Source: a bacterium (GTDB lineage Bacteria; Gemmatimonadota; Glassbacteria; GWA2-58-10). From it: 64,000 nt of DNA. This document shows positions 1 through 7,679 of the stretch, piece by piece (within the stretch, counting starts at the first letter, position 1; each line of letters starts with the position of its first letter). Location of the stretch: contig JAJFUG010000057.1 in NCBI GenBank assembly GCA_021372515.1, forward strand, positions 1-64,000. Direction: 5' to 3'. The position numbers and the translations under genes are program-made. The notes under the pieces are model-generated. The model had not been told where the DNA came from and made no database searches. It saw nothing but the letters and a program-made list of their open reading frames with translations.

Positions 1-1
1 T

Positions 2-586
2 TTCGCCCGCTGGGCCCTGCAGAAATACGAGCACCCGAAAAAGGTCCAGAGCCTGGGCGGTTTCTACGCTTTCGACAGCGAGCAGGAGACCCCCAACACC
101 CAGATGTCGGTGCTGGAGTACGCGGACGGCAAGATCGTGCAACTCGAGGTGCGCGGCCTTTACACCAACAAGGAGGCCGAGGAGAACATGGGTGTGCTGT
201 TTTTCGGCACCGAGGGCTGGATGAAGCTGGGACGGGGCGCCTGGAGCACCTATTTCGGCCGTAAGGATGAGCCGGGGCCGACCAGCGACAATTATAAAGA
301 GGCCACCAGTGGGTACAAGGCGCATGATGTCCGCGCGGTGGAATACAGCCCGCATTTCGAGAATTTCATCCAGGCCGTGCGCTCGCACAGGCGCGAGGAC
401 CTGAACGCCGAGATTCTGGAAGGGCACCTTTCGGCCACGATGTGCCATCTGCCCAACATCGCCTACCGTCTGGGCCGCACGGTGGAGTTCGACTCGGCCA
501 CCGAGACTTTCCCGGGCGATGCCGAGGCGCAGGCCATGGTCAGCCGCGAGTACCGGTTCCCGTATGTGGTCCCGGAGAATGTCTGA
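2..586 (+). CDS. Gfo/Idh/MocA-type oxidoreductase, C-terminal part
   Basis: The reading frame is open from the window edge to a stop at 584-586, so only the C-terminal 194 codons are present. The sequence has the alpha/beta C-terminal fold typical of sugar-dehydrogenase-like NAD(P) enzymes: strands such as SVLEYADGKIVQLEVRG and a GTEGWMKLG hairpin, then HFENFIQAVRSHRREDLNAEILEGHLSA, the conserved helix that closes these proteins. The catalytic Lys and Rossmann domain lie outside the window. Family members oxidise or reduce sugars and inositol derivatives, which fits the glycan-degrading context of the other host genes. The exact substrate cannot be read from this part. Confidence 0.8.
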   Translation, partial: FARWALQKYEHPKKVQSLGGFYAFDSEQETPNTQMSVLEYADGKIVQLEVRGLYTNKEAEENMGVLFFGTEGWMKLGRGAWSTYFGRKDEPGPTSDNYKEATSGYKAHDVRAVEYSPHFENFIQAVRSHRREDLNAEILEGHLSATMCHLPNIAYRLGRTVEFDSATETFPGDAEAQAMVSREYRFPYVVPENV

Positions 587-654
587 GCCGCAGCATGATG
601 ATAGCATTTTTCCGGACCGGGAAGCTTGAACATATCGTTAGGAGCTCTTCGGTA

Positions 655-1089
655 ATGCCAACAACATCAAGCTGGTTTATTTGGGCGTTTTTGTCTGCTG
701 TATTCGCTGCGTTCACGGCTATTTTCGCAAAAATAGGGCTTTCCGGAGTAGACTCTGATCTCGCTACTCTAATTCGTACCATGGTCATCATGATCGTGCT
801 TGCCGCATTCGTGTATTATGCAGGAAAGTGGAGCAATCCATTCAAACTTGCCTCTACTACATGGTTATTTTTGGTTCTCTCCGGTTTGGCGACAGGCGCG
901 TCCTGGGTATGTTACTTTCGAGCACTGAAGATCGGCGACGCATCGAAAGTTGCCCCTGTAGACAAGTTAAGTCTGTTGCTCGTTGCGGTTTTCGCAGTTT
1001 TATTCCTCGGTGAACGGCCCTCGGTCAGAGAATGGTCTGGAATTCTCATGATAGGAGCAGGTGTTTTAGTACTGGCGCTCAAAAGGTGA
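655..1089 (+). CDS. small EamA-family (DMT) membrane transporter
   Basis: A 144-residue protein made almost entirely of four hydrophobic helices, starting with WFIWAFLSAVFAAFTAIFAK and ending with GILMIGAGVLVLALKR. The motif YFRALKIGDASKVAPVDKLS followed by LFLGE is typical of a single EamA domain. Full DMT exporters have two such domains, so this is a half-size form that probably dimerises. I place the start at 655 because it begins the first helix and has GGAG about ten bases upstream; the longer frame would only add out-of-frame translation of the preceding gene. Base use is more AT-rich than its neighbours, suggesting separate origin. The substrate is unknown. Confidence 0.8.
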   Translation: MPTTSSWFIWAFLSAVFAAFTAIFAKIGLSGVDSDLATLIRTMVIMIVLAAFVYYAGKWSNPFKLASTTWLFLVLSGLATGASWVCYFRALKIGDASKVAPVDKLSLLLVAVFAVLFLGERPSVREWSGILMIGAGVLVLALKR

Positions 1090-1100
1090 ATATATAAGAG

Positions 1101-1130
1101 ATCAAGGCGGATATTTTGGTCTTGATTTTT
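1101..1130 (+). terminator. probable intrinsic terminator after the EamA gene
   Basis: ATCAAG at 1101-1106 can pair with CTTGAT at 1121-1126, directly followed by a T run to 1130. It sits 12 bases after the stop of the transporter gene. The loop is long (14 nt) and the stem only 6 bp, so confidence is moderate. Confidence 0.5.
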
Positions 1131-1175
1131 AGCTGCCGGATAGTTAATTTATTAGCCTGTTTTTGAGACCGACGT

Positions 1176-1252
1176 GCGCCCGTAGCTCAATTGGATAGAG
1201 CATCTGACTACGGATCAGAAGGTTAGGGGTTCGACTCCCTTCGGGCGCACCA
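1176..1252 (+). tRNA. tRNA-Arg (anticodon ACG)
   Basis: A complete cloverleaf with CCA encoded: acceptor GCGCCCG pairs with CGGGCGC, the D arm is GCTC/GAGC, the anticodon stem TCTGA/TCAGA holds the loop CTACGGA with anticodon ACG, and the T loop is TTCGACT. It is the insertion target of the provirus. The integrated element restores the whole tRNA at the left end, so the gene should still function, but its own downstream terminator has been moved to 44075. Confidence 0.97.
1206..1252 (+). repeat. attL core (47-bp direct repeat)
   Basis: Identical to 44021-44067. It runs from the base before the anticodon stem's last pair through the anticodon loop to the encoded CCA of tRNA-Arg. Sequence diverges immediately outside both copies (CACTTT here, TAAGTT at the right). 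Confidence 0.95.
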
Positions 1253-1288
1253 CTTTACGCGACTGACACGGGATTTTGGATAATGAGT

Positions 1289-1305
1289 GTGTCAGCAGCG
1301 TGTCA
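1289..1305 (+). repeat. candidate integrase arm-type site, left copy
   Basis: The 17-mer GTGTCAGCAGCGTGTCA contains GTGTCA twice, 11 bp apart. An identical copy lies at 43887-43903, inside the other end of the provirus. In the circular phage the two copies would flank the core, 36 bp and 117 bp away. A further TGACAC in inverse orientation is at 1264-1269. This is the layout of arm sites bound by tyrosine integrases; the role is inferred. Confidence 0.6.
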
Positions 1306-1342
1306 ACGAGACCCCGGATTGCCCTCCGGGGTTTCGCTTTTC

Positions 1343-2437
1343 TCACCCGATTCTGCATTGTTTCTCCAGCGCCTTGTGCCCCTTTTTCCGGGCGGTATAA
1401 CGCTCAGTAACAACCACGCTCTGCTGTCCGAGCAGGGCCTGAACGTCTCGGATATCAGCGCCATTGTCGGTGAGCTGCGTAGCGAACACATGCCGCAGGT
1501 CGTGGAAAGTCAGCATCTTCCGCTGGCCGCTTTCGGTCAGGACGGTCAGTCCGAGCGCCTTGACCGCGGCTTTGAACTCACTCACCTTCCAATCAACCAG
1601 GTAACGTCCCCCGCTCGGCCCCTGAAACACCCACCCTTCGGTACGATCCCCGATAGCCTCCCGGAGGATCGAAACAGCCCACTCGCTGGCCGGAAAAGTG
1701 CGGGCAAGACCGCCCTTCGTGTGACGCACACTGTATTCCGCCCCTCCGATATCCCGCAGCCTGACATCCTCCACACGCAAGCCGAGTATTTCATCCTTCC
1801 GCCTGCCGCTCGCCAGTGCAAACCGCACCACCAGGCTTTGCACCGGCTGCTTGATCGCTCCGACCAATGCGGCTACCTGCTCGCTCGTCAGCCTGACCTC
1901 TCGGCGATTGCGGACTCGCGGACACTCCAGCCGTTGCAGGGGATGATTCGGCATCATCCCTTCGTTTACCGCCCAGGTGCACATCGCTGTCACCAGCATC
2001 ACCTCGGTATGGATGGTCGAAGCCGCGGCCCCAGCCGCTTGACGAGACCTCATGTACTGCCTCATCCTCGGATGACCGACCTCGGACAACCGCAGTGCCG
2101 TTATTCCGTGCGCTTCAAGATGAGCCCTGCTGGTGCCATAACTGACGAGAGTTTTGCCTGATACCTCGCCGCGCTTGGCATCCAGGAACCGAGAGTAAAG
2201 CTCGGCCAGCGTAATGTCTCGCGCCTCTCGATCTTCTTTTTCTCTGACTTCGCGTATCAATTCTGTCTCGGGATCGAGTCCGCGAGATAGCCAATCGTTG
2301 AAACGGATCATCATGCGCTGAGCGTATTCGTCATAATTGCCGACCGACAACCGCCTCCGCCGCCTGTTCGGTCCCGGAGTGTAGTAGACAAGTTGCAAGC
2401 TATTGTCCCTTCGGACTATCCTGCACGGACCCTGCAT
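1343..2437 (-). CDS. int: tyrosine recombinase (phage integrase)
   Basis: A 364-residue integrase catalysing recombination between phage and tRNA-Arg attachment sites. It has an N-terminal arm-binding part, a core-binding SAM-like domain (about residues 75-165) and a catalytic domain. Active-site residues visible are R213 (in GRRKDEILGL), K241 (in RHTKGG), H312 and R315 (in TFHDLRH) and the nucleophile Y347 (in VTERYT). The second His/Trp of the family, normally in LLGH, is Gln338 here (ALLGQQS). I chose ATG 2437 because GGAGGAA lies just upstream; a TTG 63 bases earlier is less likely. It follows the excisionase-like gene and reads towards attL. Confidence 0.95.
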   Translation of the reverse strand: MQGPCRIVRRDNSLQLVYYTPGPNRRRRRLSVGNYDEYAQRMMIRFNDWLSRGLDPETELIREVREKEDREARDITLAELYSRFLDAKRGEVSGKTLVSYGTSRAHLEAHGITALRLSEVGHPRMRQYMRSRQAAGAAASTIHTEVMLVTAMCTWAVNEGMMPNHPLQRLECPRVRNRREVRLTSEQVAALVGAIKQPVQSLVVRFALASGRRKDEILGLRVEDVRLRDIGGAEYSVRHTKGGLARTFPASEWAVSILREAIGDRTEGWVFQGPSGGRYLVDWKVSEFKAAVKALGLTVLTESGQRKMLTFHDLRHVFATQLTDNGADIRDVQALLGQQSVVVTERYTARKKGHKALEKQCRIG

Positions 2438-2505
2438 GTCATTCCTCCCCGCAGGATGGCCCCGCAGGTGAAATATGTTGCCAGGAACGGCGAGAGGCAA
2501 GCGGA

Positions 2506-2742
2506 TCAGCCCGCCATCCGTTGGATGAAATTACGCGGAACGCGCTGTTTGCGGGCATCGGTGCCGCCGCCAGCGATCCATGCTTCCAGATCGGATCGCC
2601 GCACCCGCGCCATCGGCTTCTTGCCGCGGCCGGGAATCCGCATCACGGGCAGGCCGTAAGCCTCCCACCGCTTGATGGTGGTGTTGCTGACATTGTACTC
2701 TCGCGTGATTTGCGCGAATGAGAGAAGTTCTGTCGGTTTCAT
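2506..2742 (-). CDS. excisionase-like / MerR-type HTH DNA-binding protein
   Basis: A 78-residue protein with a winged helix: LLSFAQITREYNVSNTTIKRWEAYGLPVMRIPGRGKKPMARVRRSDLEAWIAG is the pattern of excisionase/MerR HTH_17 domains. Its ATG (2742) overlaps the stop of the upstream nuclease-like gene as ATGA and is preceded by AAGGTGGTG. Directly upstream of the integrase gene, it is the natural candidate for the recombination directionality factor. A second protein of the same type lies at the other end of the provirus (43652-43843), so the assignment between the two is open. Confidence 0.75.
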   Translation of the reverse strand: MKPTELLSFAQITREYNVSNTTIKRWEAYGLPVMRIPGRGKKPMARVRRSDLEAWIAGGGTDARKQRVPRNFIQRMAG

Positions 2743-3326
2743 GCGTTCACCACCTTCTTTCGTCCGTCTTTGAGCTGAGCCCTCCACATCAGAATATAGC
2801 GGAAGACTCCCTCGTCTATTCCTTGCATCGAGCAGGGCGTTTTTCTTATTCTCAAGCCCGACCCAGTACCGTTAACCTCTATCACGCCGGATTGTGCAGG
2901 AAGTCGGTTGATTTCGTCATCAGACAACAGGCCATTAGGGACAGCGAAGAAGAATTGATTACAGTAATGCCAGTAGTCCGGCCACTTATGATCGCCGAAG
3001 AAGTCACTCCGCGATACTTTGATCTCATAACAGATTGCACGTCCGTCCGTCCAACTCCTGCGCAGCACCCACACATCCATAATGGCCGCGGATTGTTTAA
3101 GCAGGTCTCTCAACATCCATTTATCGGCGTGTCCGCGCTCATAAACACCTTCCCACCTCGAACCAGAAACAAGTCTCGACAGGACGGGATTTCCTGGACT
3201 CATCAACCATTCGAGATAGGTCTGGTCCCAAGCGGAACCCCATGTCCCGCCCGTTTTGCACTGAGTCACGCAGAAATCTTTCCAGTGCTTGTCAAGAATG
3301 AGCTTTTCGATCTCGGGCGCTGTCAT
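2739..3326 (-). CDS. MmcB-like PD-(D/E)XK nuclease-family protein
   Basis: A 195-residue protein with a restriction-nuclease-like core: D84 in AIMDVWVLRR and E101-x-K103 in AICYEIKVSRSDFFGDHKW form the D...ExK active site. The segment that follows, PDYWHYCNQFFFAVPNGLL, matches the MmcB DNA-repair family. The protein probably acts on DNA, either in repair or in phage DNA processing. It overlaps the next gene by four bases and lies in the accessory tail of the early operon. The function in phages is not known. Confidence 0.7.
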   Translation of the reverse strand: MTAPEIEKLILDKHWKDFCVTQCKTGGTWGSAWDQTYLEWLMSPGNPVLSRLVSGSRWEGVYERGHADKWMLRDLLKQSAAIMDVWVLRRSWTDGRAICYEIKVSRSDFFGDHKWPDYWHYCNQFFFAVPNGLLSDDEINRLPAQSGVIEVNGTGSGLRIRKTPCSMQGIDEGVFRYILMWRAQLKDGRKKVVNA

Positions 3327-3378
3327 ATGTCTACCTTGCTGCTGAACATCAACCGTAGTTGATCGCCCTGAATCTCGA

Positions 3379-4077
3379 TCATCTCAACCCCTCCGGGTAT
3401 TCTTTCGGCCAATCGCCCGGCCCGGCGTTGTCCTTCACGAAGAGGGGAACTCTATACGTCTTGGCTGTTTCCACCAAATCGGCAAGGTCTTCGGTGGGCG
3501 GTTGTATCGCCCGCGGCCCTGTCAGTCCACCGACAATCAACCAGTCTGCCGTGGCGATCCATGAATCAATCAACACATCCGCACCGGCATTGCTGAGGCG
3601 ACCGAGCCAGGGTTCCAGGGAAATGAATTGTTGACCCGCCGGGGCTTTGTGCAGCCAATTAACCCGCTTAAGCTCGAAGTCGTGACCCTCCATCGTTCCG
3701 CCTGAAACGCTCGTTCCACACCAGCAATTGCTTGGTATGATCGGCGCGAACTGCCGATACCGAATCGGGTTTTTCGTCAGGAACAGGTACTTGTGCCAAT
3801 GGGCCTCGCGGCAAATCGTCAGCACCTGCTCTATCCATTCTCTCGGCACCCACTCGCCCCACATGTCGCCGGTCGAGCCGACAAAGATCAAGCGACTCTG
3901 TCGGGTGGAGAAGGGTTCAGTCAGTCGCCCCTTGTGCAAGCGCGGCTCCATCGGGTTCTTCTCGAAGCGCCCCTTCACCCTGGGGACATAGCAGTACGGG
4001 CAGCCATGCTTGCAACCGGTGATCGGATTCCAGGTGAAATGACACCATTCGATTTTCCCTGCACCCTGGGGATTCAT
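3379..4077 (-). CDS. DUF5131 / phage Gp37-Gp68 family protein
   Basis: A 232-residue protein starting IEWCHFTWNPITGC. It carries CKHGCPYCY with C22, C26 and C29 in the CxxxCxxC spacing used by radical-SAM enzymes to hold a 4Fe-4S cluster, then FVGSTGDMWGEWVP and FLTKNPIRY, all typical of DUF5131. Such proteins are common in phages and mobile elements; no reaction is established. I chose ATG 4077, which overlaps the preceding stop as ATGA. It closes a run of coupled small genes (DUF1643, an 89-residue protein, DUF3850). Confidence 0.8.
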   Translation of the reverse strand: MNPQGAGKIEWCHFTWNPITGCKHGCPYCYVPRVKGRFEKNPMEPRLHKGRLTEPFSTRQSRLIFVGSTGDMWGEWVPREWIEQVLTICREAHWHKYLFLTKNPIRYRQFAPIIPSNCWCGTSVSGGTMEGHDFELKRVNWLHKAPAGQQFISLEPWLGRLSNAGADVLIDSWIATADWLIVGGLTGPRAIQPPTEDLADLVETAKTYRVPLFVKDNAGPGDWPKEYPEGLR

Positions 4078-4328
4078 CCTTCGACCGCCTTTATCGAAAG
4101 AGCAACCCACCCCGGCTGGAGCCCCCACTTCGGCTCATCCAGGATGTGGGTCACCTGGACAATCAGTTGTCGCCCGGTGAATTTTTCTATCTCAGGGCTC
4201 CACTCCTGAAGGAGGAGATTATCGCCCACTCGATAATGCCGATCATCCTTCCGTAGATCGCAGGTCTTGCGGCCGTCGCGGATTTCCTCGAAAAACTCCG
4301 GCCAGCATTTCAGTTCATGAACGGCCAT
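4074..4328 (-). CDS. DUF3850 (ASCH/PUA-like) protein
   Basis: An 84-residue protein beginning MAVHELKCWPEFFEEIRDGRKTCDLRKDDRHYRVGDNLLLQEW, the hallmark of DUF3850, a small ASCH/PUA-fold family. PUA-like folds often bind RNA or modified nucleotides, but the role here is unknown. The start at 4328 is supported by a strong GGAGGAGA upstream and gives the family's usual length. It overlaps both neighbours. Confidence 0.8.
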   Translation of the reverse strand: MAVHELKCWPEFFEEIRDGRKTCDLRKDDRHYRVGDNLLLQEWSPEIEKFTGRQLIVQVTHILDEPKWGLQPGWVALSIKAVEG

Positions 4329-4584
4329 TAATCTCCTCCGTTTGGAGTTGTTCCATGACTTGTTCTCTGGTTCTCCGGTCGACAATCATCAGCTCTCGAC
4401 CATCTTCAAGGGCGATATTGCCGGGGATACGGCCATGCCCACAGCATGAAGCCACGGTTTGGATGTTACCCTCATTGAGCGCCCTGACAAGCGGAGCAAT
4501 ACACGCATCAACTTCAACGTGCGTCGTTCCGCGGCTGGTCGTATGAGCAAGCATTACTACCACCACTTCGCCCTGCTTACACAT
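4315..4584 (-). CDS. conserved small phage protein (GSCCGH-like family)
   Basis: An 89-residue protein: MCKQGEVVVVML at the start, VDACIAPLVRALNEGNIQTVASCCGHGRIPGNIALEDGRELMIV in the middle. The pattern 'D.CIAPLV.AL..G.I.T..SCCGHG..PG.I.L.DGR.L' recurs in small phage and plasmid proteins of unknown function. The C61-C62-x-H pair may bind metal. The start at 4584 overlaps the stop of the DUF1643 gene as TGATG, indicating coupling. Confidence 0.7.
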   Translation of the reverse strand: MCKQGEVVVVMLAHTTSRGTTHVEVDACIAPLVRALNEGNIQTVASCCGHGRIPGNIALEDGRELMIVDRRTREQVMEQLQTEEINGRS

Positions 4585-5165
4585 CACCACCTCCAGTCCA
4601 GCAGTTGAGCGTTCATCGGCGCGTACAGCGGGTGCCGCGGCGCGCCGCACTTGGTCAGGCTCAGGCTCTTAACCGCGGGTGCTGCATGTTCCAGTTCCAA
4701 ATCCCCGAATATCTGTTCGATTTCCTCTTTCCGGGCCTCGCACTCATTAGGTAGGTGCGCGCCCCAGGCCAGCACCAACAGTTCGGAATTCCGGGCCGCG
4801 AACTGAACCCAGTCGTCGTTCTTGTAGTGCGTGGTCACGCCCTCGATCTGGCCATCGTATGACTCCAAGTGCTTCTTCAACTCCCGCGGCGAGCTGGATC
4901 GGTAGGCGAACAGGTTGACCACGAACAACCGGCCGAATCCCCATTGCCGGGCGAATCCCAGGCATCGGCGGATGGTCGGATCGTCCTTGCTGGCGTTCGC
5001 CGTCGAGGGATTCAGCATCAACCAGGTGACCGTTTTCGGTGTTCTGGGAAACAAAACGTTCTGTTCCGGCAACTCAAGCCAGCGCCAGAGGAAGAAGCGA
5101 TAAACTCCATCCTTCGAAATCACCGCTCCAAACGGCCTATGATCGGTTTCAGCGCATTGAATCAT
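4584..5165 (-). CDS. DUF1643 protein
   Basis: A 193-residue protein with the DUF1643 signature: WLMLNPSTANASKDDPTIRRCLGFARQWGFGRLFVVNLFAYRSSSPRELKK and LLVLAWGAHL, ending in RHPLYAP. The family is widespread in phages and conjugative elements; its biochemical role is not established. The start overlaps the stop of the previous small gene by four bases. Confidence 0.85.
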   Translation of the reverse strand: MIQCAETDHRPFGAVISKDGVYRFFLWRWLELPEQNVLFPRTPKTVTWLMLNPSTANASKDDPTIRRCLGFARQWGFGRLFVVNLFAYRSSSPRELKKHLESYDGQIEGVTTHYKNDDWVQFAARNSELLVLAWGAHLPNECEARKEEIEQIFGDLELEHAAPAVKSLSLTKCGAPRHPLYAPMNAQLLDWRW

Positions 5166-5383
5166 TGCCTATTCCCCGCATGGAAAAGCAACATCTGTCT
5201 TTCCGCGTCGCATTGCAGCCGCACGCTTTCCTCGGCCCTGCTTTCGGCTTCCCATCGGCTCAGGCCGCCGTCGTACTCCATGATCGCCGCGCGTTCCTTG
5301 TAGCGTTCGAGCACGTCCGGCGGCCAGTTGCCGATGAACTCCGGGAGCTTATTTTCGTCAGGTTTCCTCAACTTGACCTTCAA
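5162..5383 (-). CDS. small phage protein, unknown
   Basis: A 73-residue charged protein. RYKERAAIMEYDGGLSRWEAESRAEE resembles a short helical motif seen in several mobile-element proteins. I do not recognise a function. It overlaps the methyltransferase gene upstream by 26 bases and DUF1643 downstream by 4. Confidence 0.6.
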   Translation of the reverse strand: MKVKLRKPDENKLPEFIGNWPPDVLERYKERAAIMEYDGGLSRWEAESRAEESVRLQCDAERQMLLFHAGNRQ

Positions 5384-6092
5384 AAGCCATGATCATCTCG
5401 CCGATCATCCGTGTGATCTGCGGCACTACAGCGTTTCCCACCGCTCCGGCCCGATAGCGGTATACCCTACCTCGTATCCCATCATCCACTCCAATAAACT
5501 GATCGGCGGTCTCCATCCAAATCGGAGAGCATTGTCCCTGGTGCTTTTTGAGTATCGCTTCTGCGTAATACGAGAAATCCCCCAGCCACGTTTCCCCATG
5601 GACCTGGTTGGAGTGGGCAATGATATACAGTCTTTCTCTCTCATGGGGCGCTCCAAGTTCGTAAGCTGGTATAACACGCCAGAAAGCATCATACCCGCTT
5701 TCGGCAAAGCCCCTGAGAATCTCAGCCCCTCCTCGAACAAGCAGAGCTGCGGAGTTTTCAACAACAACCCATTGCGGTCGAAGCTCGCAAATGATTCGCA
5801 ACATCTCAAACCATAAGCAGCTTCGCGCCCCCCAGATTCCGGTTTTAGGGCCAGCTTTGGAAATATCCTGGCAGGGCGGTCCTCCGCAGACAATCCCGAC
5901 ATGATCAAGGTTTCGCCGTCCGCATTTCCTGACATCGATCAATCTCCTCGCATCCGGATTATGCCTTTCGAGGACAGCCCTGCAAAATGGGTCGATTTCC
6001 ACTTGCCACTTCACCGGGCCAAGCCCGGCCGCCAACAATCCCTTTTCCATACCTCCAATTCCGCTGAACAGACTGCCAATAGTCAGGTTCAC
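5358..6092 (-). CDS. DNA (cytosine-5) methyltransferase
   Basis: A 244-residue C5-cytosine methylase. Motif I is SLFSGIGGMEKGL (residues 7-19), motif IV GGPPCQDIS with catalytic C74, motif VI VVVENSA (residues 109-115), motif VIII RERLYIIA and motif X VGNAVVP. It is shorter than most bacterial enzymes (300-450 residues), with a small target-recognition region between motifs VIII and X, as is common in phages. No cognate restriction gene is nearby, so it likely protects phage DNA or modifies its own promoters. It sits in the early operon. Confidence 0.92.
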   Translation of the reverse strand: MNLTIGSLFSGIGGMEKGLLAAGLGPVKWQVEIDPFCRAVLERHNPDARRLIDVRKCGRRNLDHVGIVCGGPPCQDISKAGPKTGIWGARSCLWFEMLRIICELRPQWVVVENSAALLVRGGAEILRGFAESGYDAFWRVIPAYELGAPHERERLYIIAHSNQVHGETWLGDFSYYAEAILKKHQGQCSPIWMETADQFIGVDDGIRGRVYRYRAGAVGNAVVPQITRMIGEMIMAFEGQVEET

Positions 6093-6560
6093 TCAGATTT
6101 CCTCATACTTCGGCAGCAGCTTGTTCAGGCTCCCCTCGCTGAAGCTCTCGGCCAGGGTCTTGTCGCCGTTGACCATCAGGTACGGCAGGAAGACCTGCTC
6201 GGGCTTCACCTGTTCGGTGGCGATGATCGAAAGCTGACTGTGGAGCCAGTCGCGCAGGATGCGCCAGGCCACCCGGTACGCCTCGTTCTCGAAGTCCGCC
6301 CTGGTCTTCTGGTACCGGCTCCGGGTCTCTCGGTAGTCCTGCCATATGTACTCGTGGACCTTCTCCCACTTGAGCGGCAACCGGAAAGGCGTCGGGCCGT
6401 GGACGGTCTGCATGATGAAGCCGACTCCGACGGTTCTTTTCCCCTCGTTCATGAAGGCGATCCGATCCGCGCCGAAGTCCACCAGCATTTCGTGAACCTC
6501 GCCGATCGATTTCGAAGCCTCTACCGTTGTCGAATAGTTCCGGAGCTTCGGGTTAGGCAT
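6093..6560 (-). CDS. conserved phage protein, unknown
   Basis: A 155-residue protein with the run AWRILRDWLHSQLSIIATEQVKPEQVFLPYLMVNGDKTLAE, which I have seen in early regions of other phages without a function. It is basic to mixed charge, without signal or membrane helices. It overlaps the start of the resolvase gene's product end by 8 bases and lies between that gene and the methylase. Confidence 0.65.
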   Translation of the reverse strand: MPNPKLRNYSTTVEASKSIGEVHEMLVDFGADRIAFMNEGKRTVGVGFIMQTVHGPTPFRLPLKWEKVHEYIWQDYRETRSRYQKTRADFENEAYRVAWRILRDWLHSQLSIIATEQVKPEQVFLPYLMVNGDKTLAESFSEGSLNKLLPKYEEI

Positions 6561-7044
6561 TCGACACTCTCCGGTCGAGAAGTTCTTCCGCCTTGAGCAT
6601 CCGCACCGCGGCCAGTCCCATGCAAATTGCGTCAGCCGAGTCCTGGGTGAGCGGGCCGCCCTGGGTCTGGAGATCGAGCGCGGCCTGAGCGAGGATGAAG
6701 GCCCCGCGCTTGCGCTGCTTGCGCTTGCCCTTCAGCTTGAGCCGGGCCTGCCAGGTCTGAGCCAGGATGACCCTGACTCTGTCCGGCGGGATATGCCCGG
6801 CCACCATCCCGAGGATGCGGCCCTTGCTTTCGGCGACGCACAGCGCGGCGTGGGGGTCGTTCCCGACGTACTGATCTTCCACGGCGACCCACTGCGCACG
6901 CTCGGCCAGAGCGCGGATGGTCTCCGGGAAGTCCGGGGCCACCTGGCGCAGCACTCCGAATTCAACCACGCGCTCACTGGCGAGGTCGATCAGCGCCCAG
7001 CCGGTCTTGCACCCGGGGTCGATGGAAAGCAGCTTGCCGGTCAT
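6553..7044 (-). CDS. RuvC-like Holliday-junction resolvase
   Basis: A 163-residue RNase-H-fold nuclease. The acidic residues expected for two-metal catalysis are D9 in SIDPGCKTGWA, E56 in WVAVEDQYVG and D135/D138 in TQDSADAICMGL. It probably resolves branched DNA before packaging. The upstream gene's stop and this gene's start overlap by four bases, linking it to the metallopeptidase-like gene. Confidence 0.85.
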   Translation of the reverse strand: MTGKLLSIDPGCKTGWALIDLASERVVEFGVLRQVAPDFPETIRALAERAQWVAVEDQYVGNDPHAALCVAESKGRILGMVAGHIPPDRVRVILAQTWQARLKLKGKRKQRKRGAFILAQAALDLQTQGGPLTQDSADAICMGLAAVRMLKAEELLDRRVSNA

Positions 7045-7658
7045 CGCACCCCCGCGAGCTCGGCCTCGGGAAGCAGGTCTTCGACGGCCTGGGGCTTGAA
7101 CAGGTCAAGCTCCTGCTGCTTGAAAATCCTCCCGAGGTGCGCGTCTTCCTTGATCACGTCGTGGAACCGGGTCCACTCGGCCACGAAGCCCTCGAACTCG
7201 TGCCGCTCCAGGCACCAGACCAGGTTGTCGTTCTTCCCGATGTGGCAGAGCTGGTGATACACCTCGCGCTGGCGATGCACGATGTCCAGGAGCTTCCAGC
7301 GAGTCCAGTCGACCGTTATCACGAAGTCGTAGCGGATCAGGTCCTGGAGCCGCGGCATAATCCTGTAGCAGCTGGCCATCTTATCGCCGGACATCTCGTG
7401 CTGGAACTGGTAGTAGATGCGGGCCTCGCGGCGCCACTCCATTTCCTTGCAGAGCGAGAAGATGTCCTTCGCCAGGGCTTCGACTTCCGGCGCGGCCATG
7501 AACTTGACGTTCTCGTCCGGCCAGTTGGCGAGAGCCGCCTGACCGAACTTCGCCTTGTACTGGCAGGTCTGGCACACGCCGTTGACCATGTTGCCCTCTT
7601 CGCCGCACTGCGAGCAGCGGCGGCCTGTGTTGATCGGGGTTACGGGTGTCTCTTTCAT
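7041..7658 (-). CDS. zinc-ribbon plus phage-metallopeptidase-like protein
   Basis: A 205-residue protein with two parts. The N-terminus is a zinc ribbon with C15, C18, C29 and C32. Residues 105-170 match the putative phage metallopeptidase domain: DFVITVDWTRWKLLDIVHRQREVYHQLCHIG, then RHEFEGFVAEW. The usual motif HELCH is HQLCH here (H135, Q136, H139), from a clear CAG codon, so the catalytic Glu is missing. It may therefore be a binding protein and not a protease. It lies between the DnaC-like loader and the resolvase. Confidence 0.7.
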   Translation of the reverse strand: MKETPVTPINTGRRCSQCGEEGNMVNGVCQTCQYKAKFGQAALANWPDENVKFMAAPEVEALAKDIFSLCKEMEWRREARIYYQFQHEMSGDKMASCYRIMPRLQDLIRYDFVITVDWTRWKLLDIVHRQREVYHQLCHIGKNDNLVWCLERHEFEGFVAEWTRFHDVIKEDAHLGRIFKQQELDLFKPQAVEDLLPEAELAGVR

Positions 7659-7679
7659 GCTGTCCCCCTGGGATTTCGG

